In this document: piece by piece, positions 43,984 through 52,249 of the stretch | Numbering within the stretch: the first letter of the stretch is position 1 | Layout: each line of letters begins with the position of its first letter | Source: Streptomyces sp. NBC_00102 | GTDB lineage: Bacteria; Actinomycetota; Actinomycetes; Streptomycetales; Streptomycetaceae | NCBI RefSeq assembly: GCF_026343115.1 | Contig: NZ_JAPEMC010000001.1 | Span: 1,612,001-1,676,000, forward strand | Direction: 5' to 3' | DNA: 64,000 nt | Notes under the pieces: model-generated | Database searches by the model: none | What the model saw: the letters and a program-made list of their open reading frames with translations, nothing else | What the model was told of the DNA's origin: nothing | Translations under genes and position numbers: made by a program

Positions 43984-44113
43984 GCCGGATGGTAGCGGCC
44001 CTTCCCCGACCTGCTGGAACGAGCCCCTCGCACGGTGGGCGGCCGGTGCGGAAACCACGGGGACAGGGGTGGTCCCGAGGCCGCAGAATGGGCCGGTGAC
44101 GAGGACACCGGGG

Positions 44114-44899
44114 ATGCGGCGGGACACGGAGAACACCGGCCGGACGGGGCCGCGTCCGGCCGCCGTGGCTCCCGGCCCGGCGGGACCGCGTGCGGCCTCC
44201 GTGCCTCCCGGAGCCGGACAGCCTGAACACTCTGGACGCCGGCTGGTCGCCCAGGACGTGCTGGAGCGCTCCCCCGTCGTGGCGAACAACACGATGAACC
44301 GCGGGCGTGGGCTCGCCGGGGTGAACAGTTACGCCCGCGAGCTCGGCTTCGATCCGCTCGCCCACCTCCTCTCCCGCCCCGCCTGCCCGTCCTGGCTGGA
44401 TCTGTGCAGCGGGGAGGGCCGGGCGCTGCACGAGGCGGTGTCCGTGCTTCCGGCGGACGCCGTGGTCACCGGCGTCGACCTGGTGGGGCCGATGGCACCC
44501 CTGCCGGCGCCGCCCGGTCTGGAACGGGTCGTCGCCTCCGTCGCGAGCTGGACGCCGGAGCGGACGTACGCCCTGGTCACCTGTGTGCACGGTCTGCACT
44601 ACGTCGGCGACCAGCTCGGCCTGCTCGCCCGGGCCGCGTCCTGGGTGACCGACGACGGGCTGCTGGTGGCGCACTTCGACCCGGACTCGATCCGCTGGGC
44701 CGACGGAGCTCCGGCCGGGCGCGCCGCCGTACGGGCGCTGCGCGCGGCCGGGTACGAATACGCCCCCCGCCACCACCGGCTCACCCTCCGGGGAGGGCGT
44801 ACGGCGGAGCTGCCGTTCCGCTATCTCGGCGGCGACCCGGCGGCGGGTCCCAACTACACCGGGCAGCCCGCGGTCGCCTCCTTCTACACGCCCGCCTGA
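44114..44899 (+). CDS. Class I SAM-dependent methyltransferase
   Basis: A methyltransferase of about 261 residues. Motif I is WLDLCSGEGRALHEA, motif II VTGVDLVGPM, and the post-motif loop is TCVHGLHYVGDQLGLL. Residues SPVVANNTMNRGRGLAGVNSYARELGFDP before motif I are conserved-looking. The start is uncertain: ATG 44114 has GAGG about 9 bases upstream, while an in-frame GTG at 44096 would add six residues. Divergent from the MFS exporter. Substrate unknown. Confidence 0.78.
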   Translation: MRRDTENTGRTGPRPAAVAPGPAGPRAASVPPGAGQPEHSGRRLVAQDVLERSPVVANNTMNRGRGLAGVNSYARELGFDPLAHLLSRPACPSWLDLCSGEGRALHEAVSVLPADAVVTGVDLVGPMAPLPAPPGLERVVASVASWTPERTYALVTCVHGLHYVGDQLGLLARAASWVTDDGLLVAHFDPDSIRWADGAPAGRAAVRALRAAGYEYAPRHHRLTLRGGRTAELPFRYLGGDPAAGPNYTGQPAVASFYTPA

Positions 44900-44933
44900 G
44901 CGGACGACCCGGACCACGGCCCGGCCGGCCGCC

Positions 44934-45578
44934 TCACTCGCCGAACGCCAGGCGGATGCCGAATCCGGCCACGACACTGCCGGTGACCCGGTCGAGCAGC
45001 CGGCGGGCGCCGGGCTTGCGGAGCCAGCCGCCGAGGAGCCGGGCGCAGCCGATCAGCACGGCCGACCACACCAGCCCGAGGAGGATGTGCACGCTCGTCA
45101 GCAGAAGTCCGGCGGTGAAGTGGTCGGCGCCGGGCGGTATGAACTGGGGCAGGACCGCGACGTAGAACGCGCCCATCTTCGGGTTGAGCAGATTGGTCAG
45201 GGCTCCCTGCCGCCAGCCGCCGGCCATCGAGTCCGCCCCGCCGAGGGGCAGAGTTTCCGGCAGGTCGTCCGCTGCCGGCGTCCGGCCCTTGAAGGTGTCG
45301 CGGAGCATCCGCGCGCCCATCCACACCAGGTAGGCGGCTCCCGCCCAGCGGAGCGTCTCGTAGGCGAGGTGGGAGGCGGTGAGGAGGGCGGTCACGCCCA
45401 GGGAAGTGAGGGCGCCCCAGGTGAGGGTGCCCGTCTGGATACCGAGGACGACACCCCATGCCCGCCTGCGCCGGCCGAGGGCCGAGGTGCGCAGGATCAG
45501 GGCGGTGTCGAGCCCAGGAGTGAGAGTGAGGAGCCCCACGAAGAGGGCGAAGGTCCACAGCGATGTACTCGTAGCCAT
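44934..45578 (-). CDS. LysE-family translocator
   Basis: A 214-residue membrane protein with about six helices. It has the LysE/RhtB opening (FVGLLTLTPGLDTALILRTSALGRRRRAWGVVLGIQTG) and the later GGWRQGALTNLLNPKMGAFYVAVLPQFI segment. These proteins export amino acids or related compounds. It is convergent with the methyltransferase gene and divergent from the flavoprotein gene. Confidence 0.9.
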   Translation of the reverse strand: MATSTSLWTFALFVGLLTLTPGLDTALILRTSALGRRRRAWGVVLGIQTGTLTWGALTSLGVTALLTASHLAYETLRWAGAAYLVWMGARMLRDTFKGRTPAADDLPETLPLGGADSMAGGWRQGALTNLLNPKMGAFYVAVLPQFIPPGADHFTAGLLLTSVHILLGLVWSAVLIGCARLLGGWLRKPGARRLLDRVTGSVVAGFGIRLAFGE

Positions 45579-45752
45579 GGACGGCCAGCGTATCGGGTCC
45601 GGGCCGACGCCGTCAGGGGGAGGGTGCCCGCTGTCCGTGGTAGGCGCTCGCTCCGGGGGGGCCGGTATCGCATCGGTATGCCGGGGGGACCGGCACGCGC
45701 GATCGTTGTGCCGTCGCCCTCTTCACCGTTCGCCACTCGGGAAAGTCACGCC

Positions 45753-46457
45753 ATGCACTCCTCGCGGTCCTCCAGCTCCTCCAGTTCCTCCCGCTCCTCC
45801 AGCCCTTCCCGCTCCTTCCTCTTCGTCGTCGGCAGTTCGCGCCCGGACGGCAATTCCGAGGCGCTGGCCCGCCGTGCCGCCGCGGCCCTTCCGGCGTCCT
45901 TCGCCCAGCGGTGGATCCGGCTGAGCGATCACCCGCTGCCGCGCTTCGAGGACCTGCGGCACACGGGCACGGGTCTGTACGAGGAGCCGGAAGGGAACGC
46001 CGGGATGCTCCGGCAGGCGACGCGCGAGGCGACGGACCTCGTCGTCGTGAGCCCGCTGTACTGGTACAGCGTTTCGGCGGACGTGAAGCTGTACTTGGAC
46101 CACTGGTCGGGGTGGATGCGGGTCCCCGGCCCGAGGTTCACGGAGGAGATGCGCGGCAAGACGATGTGGGGCGTCACCGCGTACGCGTCGGCCGACGCCT
46201 CGCTCGCCGACCCACTGGTCGGCACGTTGCGCAACACCGCCGACTACCTGCGCATGGGCTGGGGCGGCGTGCTGCTCGCCAACGGCACGCGGCCGGGCCA
46301 GGTCCTGGAGGACGGCGAGGCGCTCGACCGGGCGGCCCGGTTCTTCGCCCCGGCGGGTGCCGGAGCGGTGTCCCCGGCGGGTGCCAGAGCGGTGTCCCCG
46401 GTGGGTGCCGGAGCGGTGTCACCGGTGGGTGCCGCGGGGGCACTCGTCGGTCCGTGA
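45753..46457 (+). CDS. NADPH-dependent FMN reductase / flavodoxin-fold oxidoreductase
   Basis: A 234-residue protein with the flavodoxin-like fold: FLFVVGSSRPDGNSEALARR, the FMN loop VVSPLYWYSVSADVKLYLDHWSGW, and GKTMWGVTAYASA. Both ends are unusual. The N-terminus is a serine/arginine run (SSRSSSSSSSSRSSSPSRS) and the C-terminus is a 24-bp repeat giving AGAGAVSP/AGARAVSP/VGAGAVSP. Substrate unknown. The ATG at 45753 is chosen because the flavodoxin strand begins only a short distance after it. Confidence 0.82.
   Translation: MHSSRSSSSSSSSRSSSPSRSFLFVVGSSRPDGNSEALARRAAAALPASFAQRWIRLSDHPLPRFEDLRHTGTGLYEEPEGNAGMLRQATREATDLVVVSPLYWYSVSADVKLYLDHWSGWMRVPGPRFTEEMRGKTMWGVTAYASADASLADPLVGTLRNTADYLRMGWGGVLLANGTRPGQVLEDGEALDRAARFFAPAGAGAVSPAGARAVSPVGAGAVSPVGAAGALVGP
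46351..46434 (+). repeat. 24-bp tandem repeat at the 3' end of the flavoprotein gene
   Basis: Three full copies (46351-46374, 46375-46398, 46399-46422) and a half copy to 46434 of a 24-bp unit, with one to three differences between copies. In-frame, so the encoded eight-residue unit repeats. Copy number is likely to vary between strains. Confidence 0.8.
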
Positions 46458-46472
46458 CACTGCGGCGCTCGT

Positions 46473-46499
46473 CGGTCCGTGACACGGCGACACGGACCG
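46473..46499. terminator. Hairpin between convergent genes
   Basis: CGGTCCGTG (46473-46481) pairs with CACGGACCG (46491-46499) around a 9-base loop, between the stops of the flavoprotein gene and the SARP gene. The upstream 18-bp sequence CTCGTCGGTCCGTGACAC is also directly repeated at 46443-46460 and 46468-46485. Confidence 0.6.
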
Positions 46500-46511
46500 C
46501 CCGGCCGCCGG

Positions 46512-49500
46512 TCAGGTACGGGCGCGCTCCGGGACTCCCATGGAGTCGTACAACTCCGTCGCGCGGGACTCGTGTTCGTCTGCCGCCTCGGCATCGCCCA
46601 GGGCTCGGGCGGCCCGGGCCAGACCGAGCAGCGCGGACGCCTCGGCGGGACAAAAGCGCATCGCCGCCGCCCTCGTGCGCGCACGGGCGTACGCCGTCCG
46701 GGCCTCTTCGTACTCGCCCTGGTCCAGGTGGAGTTCGGCCACGAGGTTCTCCACCCGCACGAGGCGGATCTGCGACCCGCCCGACCTGGCGAGCAGCAGG
46801 GCGCTCCGGGCGGACACCCGGGCTCCGTCCGCGTCGCCCAGCCGCTGGGCGAGCTTGGCGCGGAGCGCGTGGACCAGGCCGGCGTCGCCGGGGCCGGTGA
46901 CCCCGTCGCCGCTCAACTCCCTTGCTGTCGAGAGGAGATACCCAGCCTCCTCGTTTTCCCCGAGCCCCATGTGGGCGGCGGCGAGTTCGGCGGTCGCCAC
47001 GATCTCGTAGGTCGGATAGCCGTGGGCGCGGGCGGTCCGCAGGGCCTGCCGGGCGGCGTCGGCCGCTTCGGGGTGCCGGCCCCACCGCCCGTACAGCACG
47101 CCGAGTGTCGTCAGGGTCTCCGCCTCCACCCGCACCGAGCCTTCCTCGCGGGCCAGTGACAGGGCGCGTTCCAGCGGGGGCAGGGCGTCGTCGTACCGTC
47201 CCAGCTCCGAGAGCATCAGCCCTCTGTTCGCCTCACTGTGGGCCTCGGCGCGGCGGTCGCCCAGGCGGTGCGCGAGGTCCCGGGCCTCGTCGGCGGCGTC
47301 GAGCCCCTCGCCGAAGCGGCCGAGTCGCCAGCAGGTCGCGGCGAGGTTGGTCAACGCCACGCAGAGCAGGGAGGGTTCGCCGGTTCTCCGGGCGGCGAGG
47401 ACGGCGAGTCGCCCGAGGTCCCCGAGCGCGTCGAACCGGCCCCGGGCGTGCAGCAGGAAGGTGAGGTCGCGGGTGAGCGCGAGAGCGTGCCGGTCGTGGC
47501 CGCGCCGCTCGGCGAGCGTCACCGCCGCGAGGAGCGCCGGGTGCTCCCGTTCGGACCACTCCATGGCCTCGGCCCTGTCCCGGAACGCGGGCAGCTCGCC
47601 GCCGTACGGTGCGAGGCCGTGGGGCCGGGAGGTACGCCCCGGGGAGACCAGGGCGCAGGCGGCCCCGGTGGCCGTCAAGTTGTAGCCGAGCAACCGCAGG
47701 AGCGCCGCCGATTCGGCCGCCCGGTCGATCGTGGACGCGCCCGGGTTCCGGGCGAAGCTGCGTACCAGATCGTGGAAGGCGTAGAGGCCGAGGGCGGGTT
47801 GCTGGAGCAGGTGCGCGTCGAGGAGTGCCTCCAGGGCGTCCTCCGCTTCCCGCGTTCCGGTCCCGAGCAGTGCGGCCGCCGAGTGGACCCCGAACACCGC
47901 GCCGGGGTGCAGGCCGAGCATCAGGAAGGCGTGGCGGTGCGGTGCGGCCATCGCCCGGTGGGACAGCTGGAGGGTGGCGGCCACGCCCCTCTCCCCCGAG
48001 CGGAGTTCGTCCAGCCGGCGGGTCTCGTCGCGCAGCCGCTCGACGAGGTGGCGGACGGTCCAGCGCGGCCGGTTCCGCAGCCGGGCGGTCGCGAGACGCA
48101 GGGCCAGCGGCAGATGACCGCAGAGGGCGGCCAGCTCGGCGGCGGCCTCGGGTTCCGCCCGTACGCGTTCCGGGCTCAGGGTCTCGGCCACCAGCGCGGC
48201 ACTGCCCTCGGGGGTGAGCGGTCCGACGGAGACCCACCGTGCGCCGTCGAGGTCCACCAGCCTCGCCCGACTGGTCGTCAGCACCAGGGAGTCGGGTGTG
48301 GACGGCAGCAGGGGGCGGATCTGCTCCGCGTTCACCGCGTTGTCGAGCAGCAGCAGGGTCCGGCGGTCCGCGAGCACGGACCGCCACAGGCCCGTGCGGC
48401 CTTCCAGGTCCTCGGGTATCCGCTCGGCCGGTACGCCGAGTCCGCGCAGCAGCGCGTCCAGTGCGACGGCGGGCGCCATCGGAGCCTCGTCCGGCGTGAA
48501 CCCGCGCAGATCGACGGCGAGTTGCCCGTCCGGGTACTCCTGGGCCAGCAGGTGGGCGGCGTGGACCGCGAGCGAGGTCTTGCCCGCCCCGCCCATCCCG
48601 TCGACCGCCACCACCCGCGGCCCCCGGGCCCCGGGCGGCCCGCCGTCGCACAGGTGCCCGAGGAGTGCGGTCAACTCCTCTTCGCGGCCTGTGAAGTCGG
48701 GGAGTGCGGGAGGGAGAGTACACGGGGCCGCCATCGGAGACGGGACGGCCGGCGCCCCCTCCCGTCGCGGATGCGAACCTGGGCGCTGCGAGGCGTCCGG
48801 GCGCTCGTGCGCACCCGGTCCGGCCGGGGCGAGGCTGCCGGGCAGCAGGCCGGTGTGGAGTGCGGCGAGCTGCGGGCCGGGGTCCACCCCCAGTTGTTCC
48901 GCGAGCAGTTGACGGACCCGCTCGTACTCTTCGAGGGCCTCGGCCCCACGGCCGGAGCGGTGGAGCGCGAGCATCAGATGGGCGCGCAGCGTCTCCCGGA
49001 GCGGGTGCCGCGCGACGAGGGCGCGCAGCTCCGCGACGAGTTCACCGGACTCCCCCGCCCCGAGGCGCAGTTCGAAGAGCTGGTCGGCGGCGGTGAGGCG
49101 TTCCTCCTCCAGTGCGTCGGCCGCCGCCTCGCTCACGGGACCGCCGACGCCGGAGAGTGCGGGCCCCCGCCAGAGGGCGAGGGCGGCGCGCAGTTCGGCT
49201 GCCGCCTCGGCGGACCGGCCCCCGCGCAGTGCGGTGTTCGCGGCCCGGCAGCGGGTGCGGAACTCGTGGAGGTCGAGCCGGTCGTCCGCCAGGTCCATCC
49301 GGTAGCCCGCGCCGTCCGTGCGGACGAGGGTGGCCCCGAGCGGGATTCTCCTGCGCACATCCGCGATGGCCTTACGGACCTGGTGGACCATCGTGGCGGG
49401 CGGCTCCTCGCCCCAGGCCGCCTCGGCGAGACGGGCCACCGGGACGACCCGGCCGGATTCGAGGAGCAGGGCAGCGAGAATCCGCTTCTGCACCTGGCCG

Positions 49501-49592
49501 CCGAGGGAGAGCCGTTCCTCGCCGCTCCAGCCTTCGAGCGGCCCGAGAATCCGCAGGAGCGGCCCGGACTTCCGGTCTCCGGACCCGCCCAT
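46512..49592 (-). CDS. AfsR/SARP-family transcriptional regulator (OmpR-like, BTAD, NB-ARC, TPR)
   Basis: A 1026-residue regulator. Domains in order: OmpR-type winged-helix (about 12-85, LRILGPLEGWSGEERLSLGG), BTAD (about 90-250), an AP-ATPase/NB-ARC with P-loop VVAVDGMGGAGKTSLA and LLLLDNAVNAEQIRPLLP, and a long TPR-rich C-terminus with repeated LGRYDDALPPLERALSLAREEG-like units. The layout is the same as AfsR, a global regulator of secondary metabolism. The ATG at 49592 has a strong GGGGGAGG upstream; an in-frame ATG at 49655 is possible but has none. Targets unknown; no biosynthetic cluster is adjacent. Confidence 0.9.
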   Translation of the reverse strand: MGGSGDRKSGPLLRILGPLEGWSGEERLSLGGQVQKRILAALLLESGRVVPVARLAEAAWGEEPPATMVHQVRKAIADVRRRIPLGATLVRTDGAGYRMDLADDRLDLHEFRTRCRAANTALRGGRSAEAAAELRAALALWRGPALSGVGGPVSEAAADALEEERLTAADQLFELRLGAGESGELVAELRALVARHPLRETLRAHLMLALHRSGRGAEALEEYERVRQLLAEQLGVDPGPQLAALHTGLLPGSLAPAGPGAHERPDASQRPGSHPRREGAPAVPSPMAAPCTLPPALPDFTGREEELTALLGHLCDGGPPGARGPRVVAVDGMGGAGKTSLAVHAAHLLAQEYPDGQLAVDLRGFTPDEAPMAPAVALDALLRGLGVPAERIPEDLEGRTGLWRSVLADRRTLLLLDNAVNAEQIRPLLPSTPDSLVLTTSRARLVDLDGARWVSVGPLTPEGSAALVAETLSPERVRAEPEAAAELAALCGHLPLALRLATARLRNRPRWTVRHLVERLRDETRRLDELRSGERGVAATLQLSHRAMAAPHRHAFLMLGLHPGAVFGVHSAAALLGTGTREAEDALEALLDAHLLQQPALGLYAFHDLVRSFARNPGASTIDRAAESAALLRLLGYNLTATGAACALVSPGRTSRPHGLAPYGGELPAFRDRAEAMEWSEREHPALLAAVTLAERRGHDRHALALTRDLTFLLHARGRFDALGDLGRLAVLAARRTGEPSLLCVALTNLAATCWRLGRFGEGLDAADEARDLAHRLGDRRAEAHSEANRGLMLSELGRYDDALPPLERALSLAREEGSVRVEAETLTTLGVLYGRWGRHPEAADAARQALRTARAHGYPTYEIVATAELAAAHMGLGENEEAGYLLSTARELSGDGVTGPGDAGLVHALRAKLAQRLGDADGARVSARSALLLARSGGSQIRLVRVENLVAELHLDQGEYEEARTAYARARTRAAAMRFCPAEASALLGLARAARALGDAEAADEHESRATELYDSMGVPERART

Positions 49593-49778
49593 CGCGCACC
49601 CCTCCCCCGGGTCGCCCCGCATCGTGTCCCGCGCATCCGCGCCGAACGTCTTCACGCGGTGACGTTACCGAACGCAAACGTGTCCGCGGCGGGGTGGAGT
49701 GCGGAACGGCCTCCACCGGCCAGGCCCGCCGGGCTCCCCGGAGCGGACCCGGCCACAGGGCGGCCGGGGGGCGCCCCC

Positions 49779-50390
49779 TCAGCCCGCGAGCCAGGCGGCG
49801 AGGCCCTCCAGTGCCGCGGGGGCGATTCCGTGGCCGACCGGGTCGAGCCGGACGGTGGCGGCGGCCCCGGACTCGTTGGTCACGTAGCTCCAGGTCCGGT
49901 CGAGCAGTTCGCGGGGGATGACCCGGTCGTGGGCGCCGTGGGCGACGAAGACCGGGACCCCGGCGAGCCGGGCGGGGGTGGTCGGCACTCCCGCGTCGAA
50001 GGGCAGGGTTCCGTAGAGGATCGCCGCACCGGCGTAGCGCGCGGGATCGTCCAGCAGCAGGCCGCCCGCGAACGCGGCTCCGCCGCTGAAGCCGACGAGG
50101 TGGACCGGGCGGCCCGGCGGGGCCACCTCGTCCAGCCAGCTCCGGAACCAGTCCATGGTGGCGCGCAGCGACTCGGGCACCGGTCGCCCGATCCCCCGGT
50201 TGGCGAACCAGGCGAAGCCGCCGTTCTCGGCGATCGGCGCCCGTACCGCCGCGTACGACAGGGTGCCGGGGAGGGCGTCCGCCAGCCCGATGATGTCGCC
50301 CTCGTGGGAGCCGCGGCCGTGCAGCAGCACGACGAGCGGGCTCTGCGTGTCTCCCCGGGTGACCACGACGGGCGCGCCGAATCCGGTCAT
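49779..50390 (-). CDS. Alpha/beta-hydrolase (phospholipase/carboxylesterase type)
   Basis: A 203-residue esterase-like protein of the dienelactone hydrolase/carboxylesterase group. It has LVVLLHGRGSHEGD, the nucleophile elbow GFSGGAAFAGGLL, the acid in FVAHGAHDRVIP and the C-terminal histidine in DPVGHGIAPAALEGL. Divergent from the MarR gene over a 169-base region that holds an 18-bp operator, so it is a likely MarR target. Confidence 0.88.
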   Translation of the reverse strand: MTGFGAPVVVTRGDTQSPLVVLLHGRGSHEGDIIGLADALPGTLSYAAVRAPIAENGGFAWFANRGIGRPVPESLRATMDWFRSWLDEVAPPGRPVHLVGFSGGAAFAGGLLLDDPARYAGAAILYGTLPFDAGVPTTPARLAGVPVFVAHGAHDRVIPRELLDRTWSYVTNESGAAATVRLDPVGHGIAPAALEGLAAWLAG

Positions 50391-50520
50391 GACCTGCCTC
50401 CCGAGAGGGCGGCGGGGATGGTCGTACGGGCGGTCGGGCTCATGGGTGCGCCCCTTTCAGGGCGGGCGGCGGGGTGCCGCCCGGACGGGTGACTGGTCGG
50501 ACTTCTCGACCACCACAAGT

Positions 50521-50553
50521 TATCTGATCAGTCAGATATTTCCGCCCTAGAAT
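50521..50553 (+). promoter_or_regulatory. MarR-type operator and leaderless promoter
   Basis: TATCTGA (50521-50527), a TCAG spacer and TCAGATA (50532-50538) form a perfect inverted repeat. TAGAAT (50548-50553) ends 6 bases before the MarR start, so transcription may begin at or very near the ATG. The operator overlaps where the -35 would be. Confidence 0.65.
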
Positions 50554-50559
50554 GACGGC

Positions 50560-51066
50560 ATGCCCTCTCCCCGCTCCCCCGAGGACCCCGCCCCCCACCC
50601 CGCGGAGGTTTCTCCGCCCCGGGTGATCGACGATCCACTGATCACCACCTTCGGCCGCCTGCTGGAGGCGTCGAGCAAGCTGGAGCAGCGGCTCGGCGCG
50701 GCGATGCAGGCCGGGACCGGGCTGCCGCACGTCTGGTTCGAGGTGCTGATCCGGCTCGCCCGCTCGGAGGGCGGGCGGTTGACCATGGGCTCCCTCGCCG
50801 GGGACATCGCCCTCACCACCGGTGGGGTGACCCGGCTGATCGACCGCATGCGGGCCTCCGGATACGTCGAACGGCTGGTGGACCCCGCCGACCGGCGGGT
50901 GGCGTACGCGGTCATCACCGGCAGCGGCCGGGAGATTCTGGACCGGACGGCGGCCGACCACGCGGAGAGGCTGCGCGAGGTCTTCGCGGGGTTCGACGGA
51001 GCGTCGCTGTCGGCCCTGGACGGCCTGCTCGACCGTCTCCGCGAGGTCGCGTCGCGCACATCCTGA
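50560..51066 (+). CDS. MarR-family transcriptional regulator
   Basis: A 168-residue MarR protein with the winged-helix sequence LTMGSLAGDIALTTGGVTRLIDRMRASGYVERLVDPADRRVAYAVITGSG. It is divergent from the hydrolase gene. The operator and -10 hexamer described at 50521-50553 make it probably autoregulated. No RBS. Confidence 0.9.
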   Translation: MPSPRSPEDPAPHPAEVSPPRVIDDPLITTFGRLLEASSKLEQRLGAAMQAGTGLPHVWFEVLIRLARSEGGRLTMGSLAGDIALTTGGVTRLIDRMRASGYVERLVDPADRRVAYAVITGSGREILDRTAADHAERLREVFAGFDGASLSALDGLLDRLREVASRTS

Positions 51067-51137
51067 GAATCCACCCCCGAAGCCCCGAGGCCCTTGAGGT
51101 ACCACCGCCGAGGCCCGAGGCTCCCGAGGTACCCGGG

Positions 51138-51938
51138 TCAGGCCTCGGTGATGAGCCGGTCCGCGAAGGCGTGGGCGGTGTCCCGGGAGAGGCCGAGCGA
51201 GTCGAGGAACATCGCACGGGCCTGGGTGCCGTGCCAGTCGTCCGGCAGGAGCTCGGGCGGCAGGTCGGGGTCGTTGAAGACGATGGGCCGGAAGTCGTGG
51301 ATCAGGGTGACGCGCCCGGTGAGCGCGGCCTCTCCGGTGGTGTTCCCGGCGCGGAGCGCGGTGAGCGCGGGCGCGTGCGCCGCGATCAGCGTCCCGTAGT
51401 CGCGATCGAGGGCGGCCAGGTCCCAGGCCCGGGCGGCGATGCTCCGGTCCTCCTCGGGGCCCGCGGTGTCGGAGCGGAAGACGTCCAGGCGCACCCCGGG
51501 CTGGTCGGCGAAGGCGGCCCGTACGGGTTCCGTACGGTCGTGGGGGCTGAGCCAGAGGGCCGGGGAGAGGGCACCGAATCCGTGGCGGGCCAGCTTCTTG
51601 CGCAACTGGTCACGCAGGGCCCGTTCGGTCTCGGGCACGGAGTAGGTGACGAGGTGCCAGCGCCCGTCCCAGGGGGTGGGGGCCCGGCCGTAGATCCGGT
51701 CGCGGCGCTCGGCGAGCAGCCGCCGGCCTTCCTCGGTGAGGGAGTAGACGGTCTCCCGGCCCTCGCGCCGTCCGGCGAGCCAGCCCTCTTTCCGCATCCG
51801 GGCGACGACGACGCGGACCGTGGTGTCGGGGATGCCGAAGCAGCCCATGACGGCCACCAGCCCCCGGAGGCGGACCTCACCGCCCCGGTGCCGCAGGTAG
51901 TCGCCGTACAGCTCGAAGATCAGCTGCCGTGGCTTCAC
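51138..51938 (-). CDS. PaaX-family transcriptional regulator
   Basis: A 266-residue regulator with the N-terminal winged-helix (RQLIFELYGDYLRHRGGEVRLRGLVAVMGCFGIPDTTVRVVVARMRKEGWLAGRREGRETVYSLTEEG) and a C-terminal PaaX ligand domain with PWDGRWHLVTYSVPETERALRDQLRKKL. PaaX proteins often respond to aryl-CoA esters. The GTG at 51938 is favoured by GAAGGGGG about 8 bases upstream; M at 51956 lacks an RBS. Confidence 0.88.
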   Translation of the reverse strand: MKPRQLIFELYGDYLRHRGGEVRLRGLVAVMGCFGIPDTTVRVVVARMRKEGWLAGRREGRETVYSLTEEGRRLLAERRDRIYGRAPTPWDGRWHLVTYSVPETERALRDQLRKKLARHGFGALSPALWLSPHDRTEPVRAAFADQPGVRLDVFRSDTAGPEEDRSIAARAWDLAALDRDYGTLIAAHAPALTALRAGNTTGEAALTGRVTLIHDFRPIVFNDPDLPPELLPDDWHGTQARAMFLDSLGLSRDTAHAFADRLITEA

Positions 51939-52249
51939 CGGACGGCCCCCTTCCATTCGACCCCGTGCACCTGCACGAGGGTACGGGCGCCGGCGCGGCG
52001 GACGGGCGCCGCACCCGCCGGTCTCCCGGAGCGGAAACCCGGGCGGGCACCCGAAGCGAGCCGGCACCCGGAGCCGATGCCCGGGGCCGACACCCGGGAG
52101 CGTGTCACTTCATCGACGACCGTCGTACCATTGACACATTCGAGTCGCCGTCAGGCCCGCCGCACCGGTAGCAGCCGCCGGGCACCACGAGAGCCGCCCG
52201 GCAGCCGACGACCCGGGCCCGGAACACCGACCCCCTGGACGAACACCGC

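Noticed and set aside
47238..50492. A 1084-codon plus-strand frame opposite the SARP gene
   Set aside because: Shadow frame of the regulator and hydrolase; the minus strand has P-loop, BTAD and TPR motifs.
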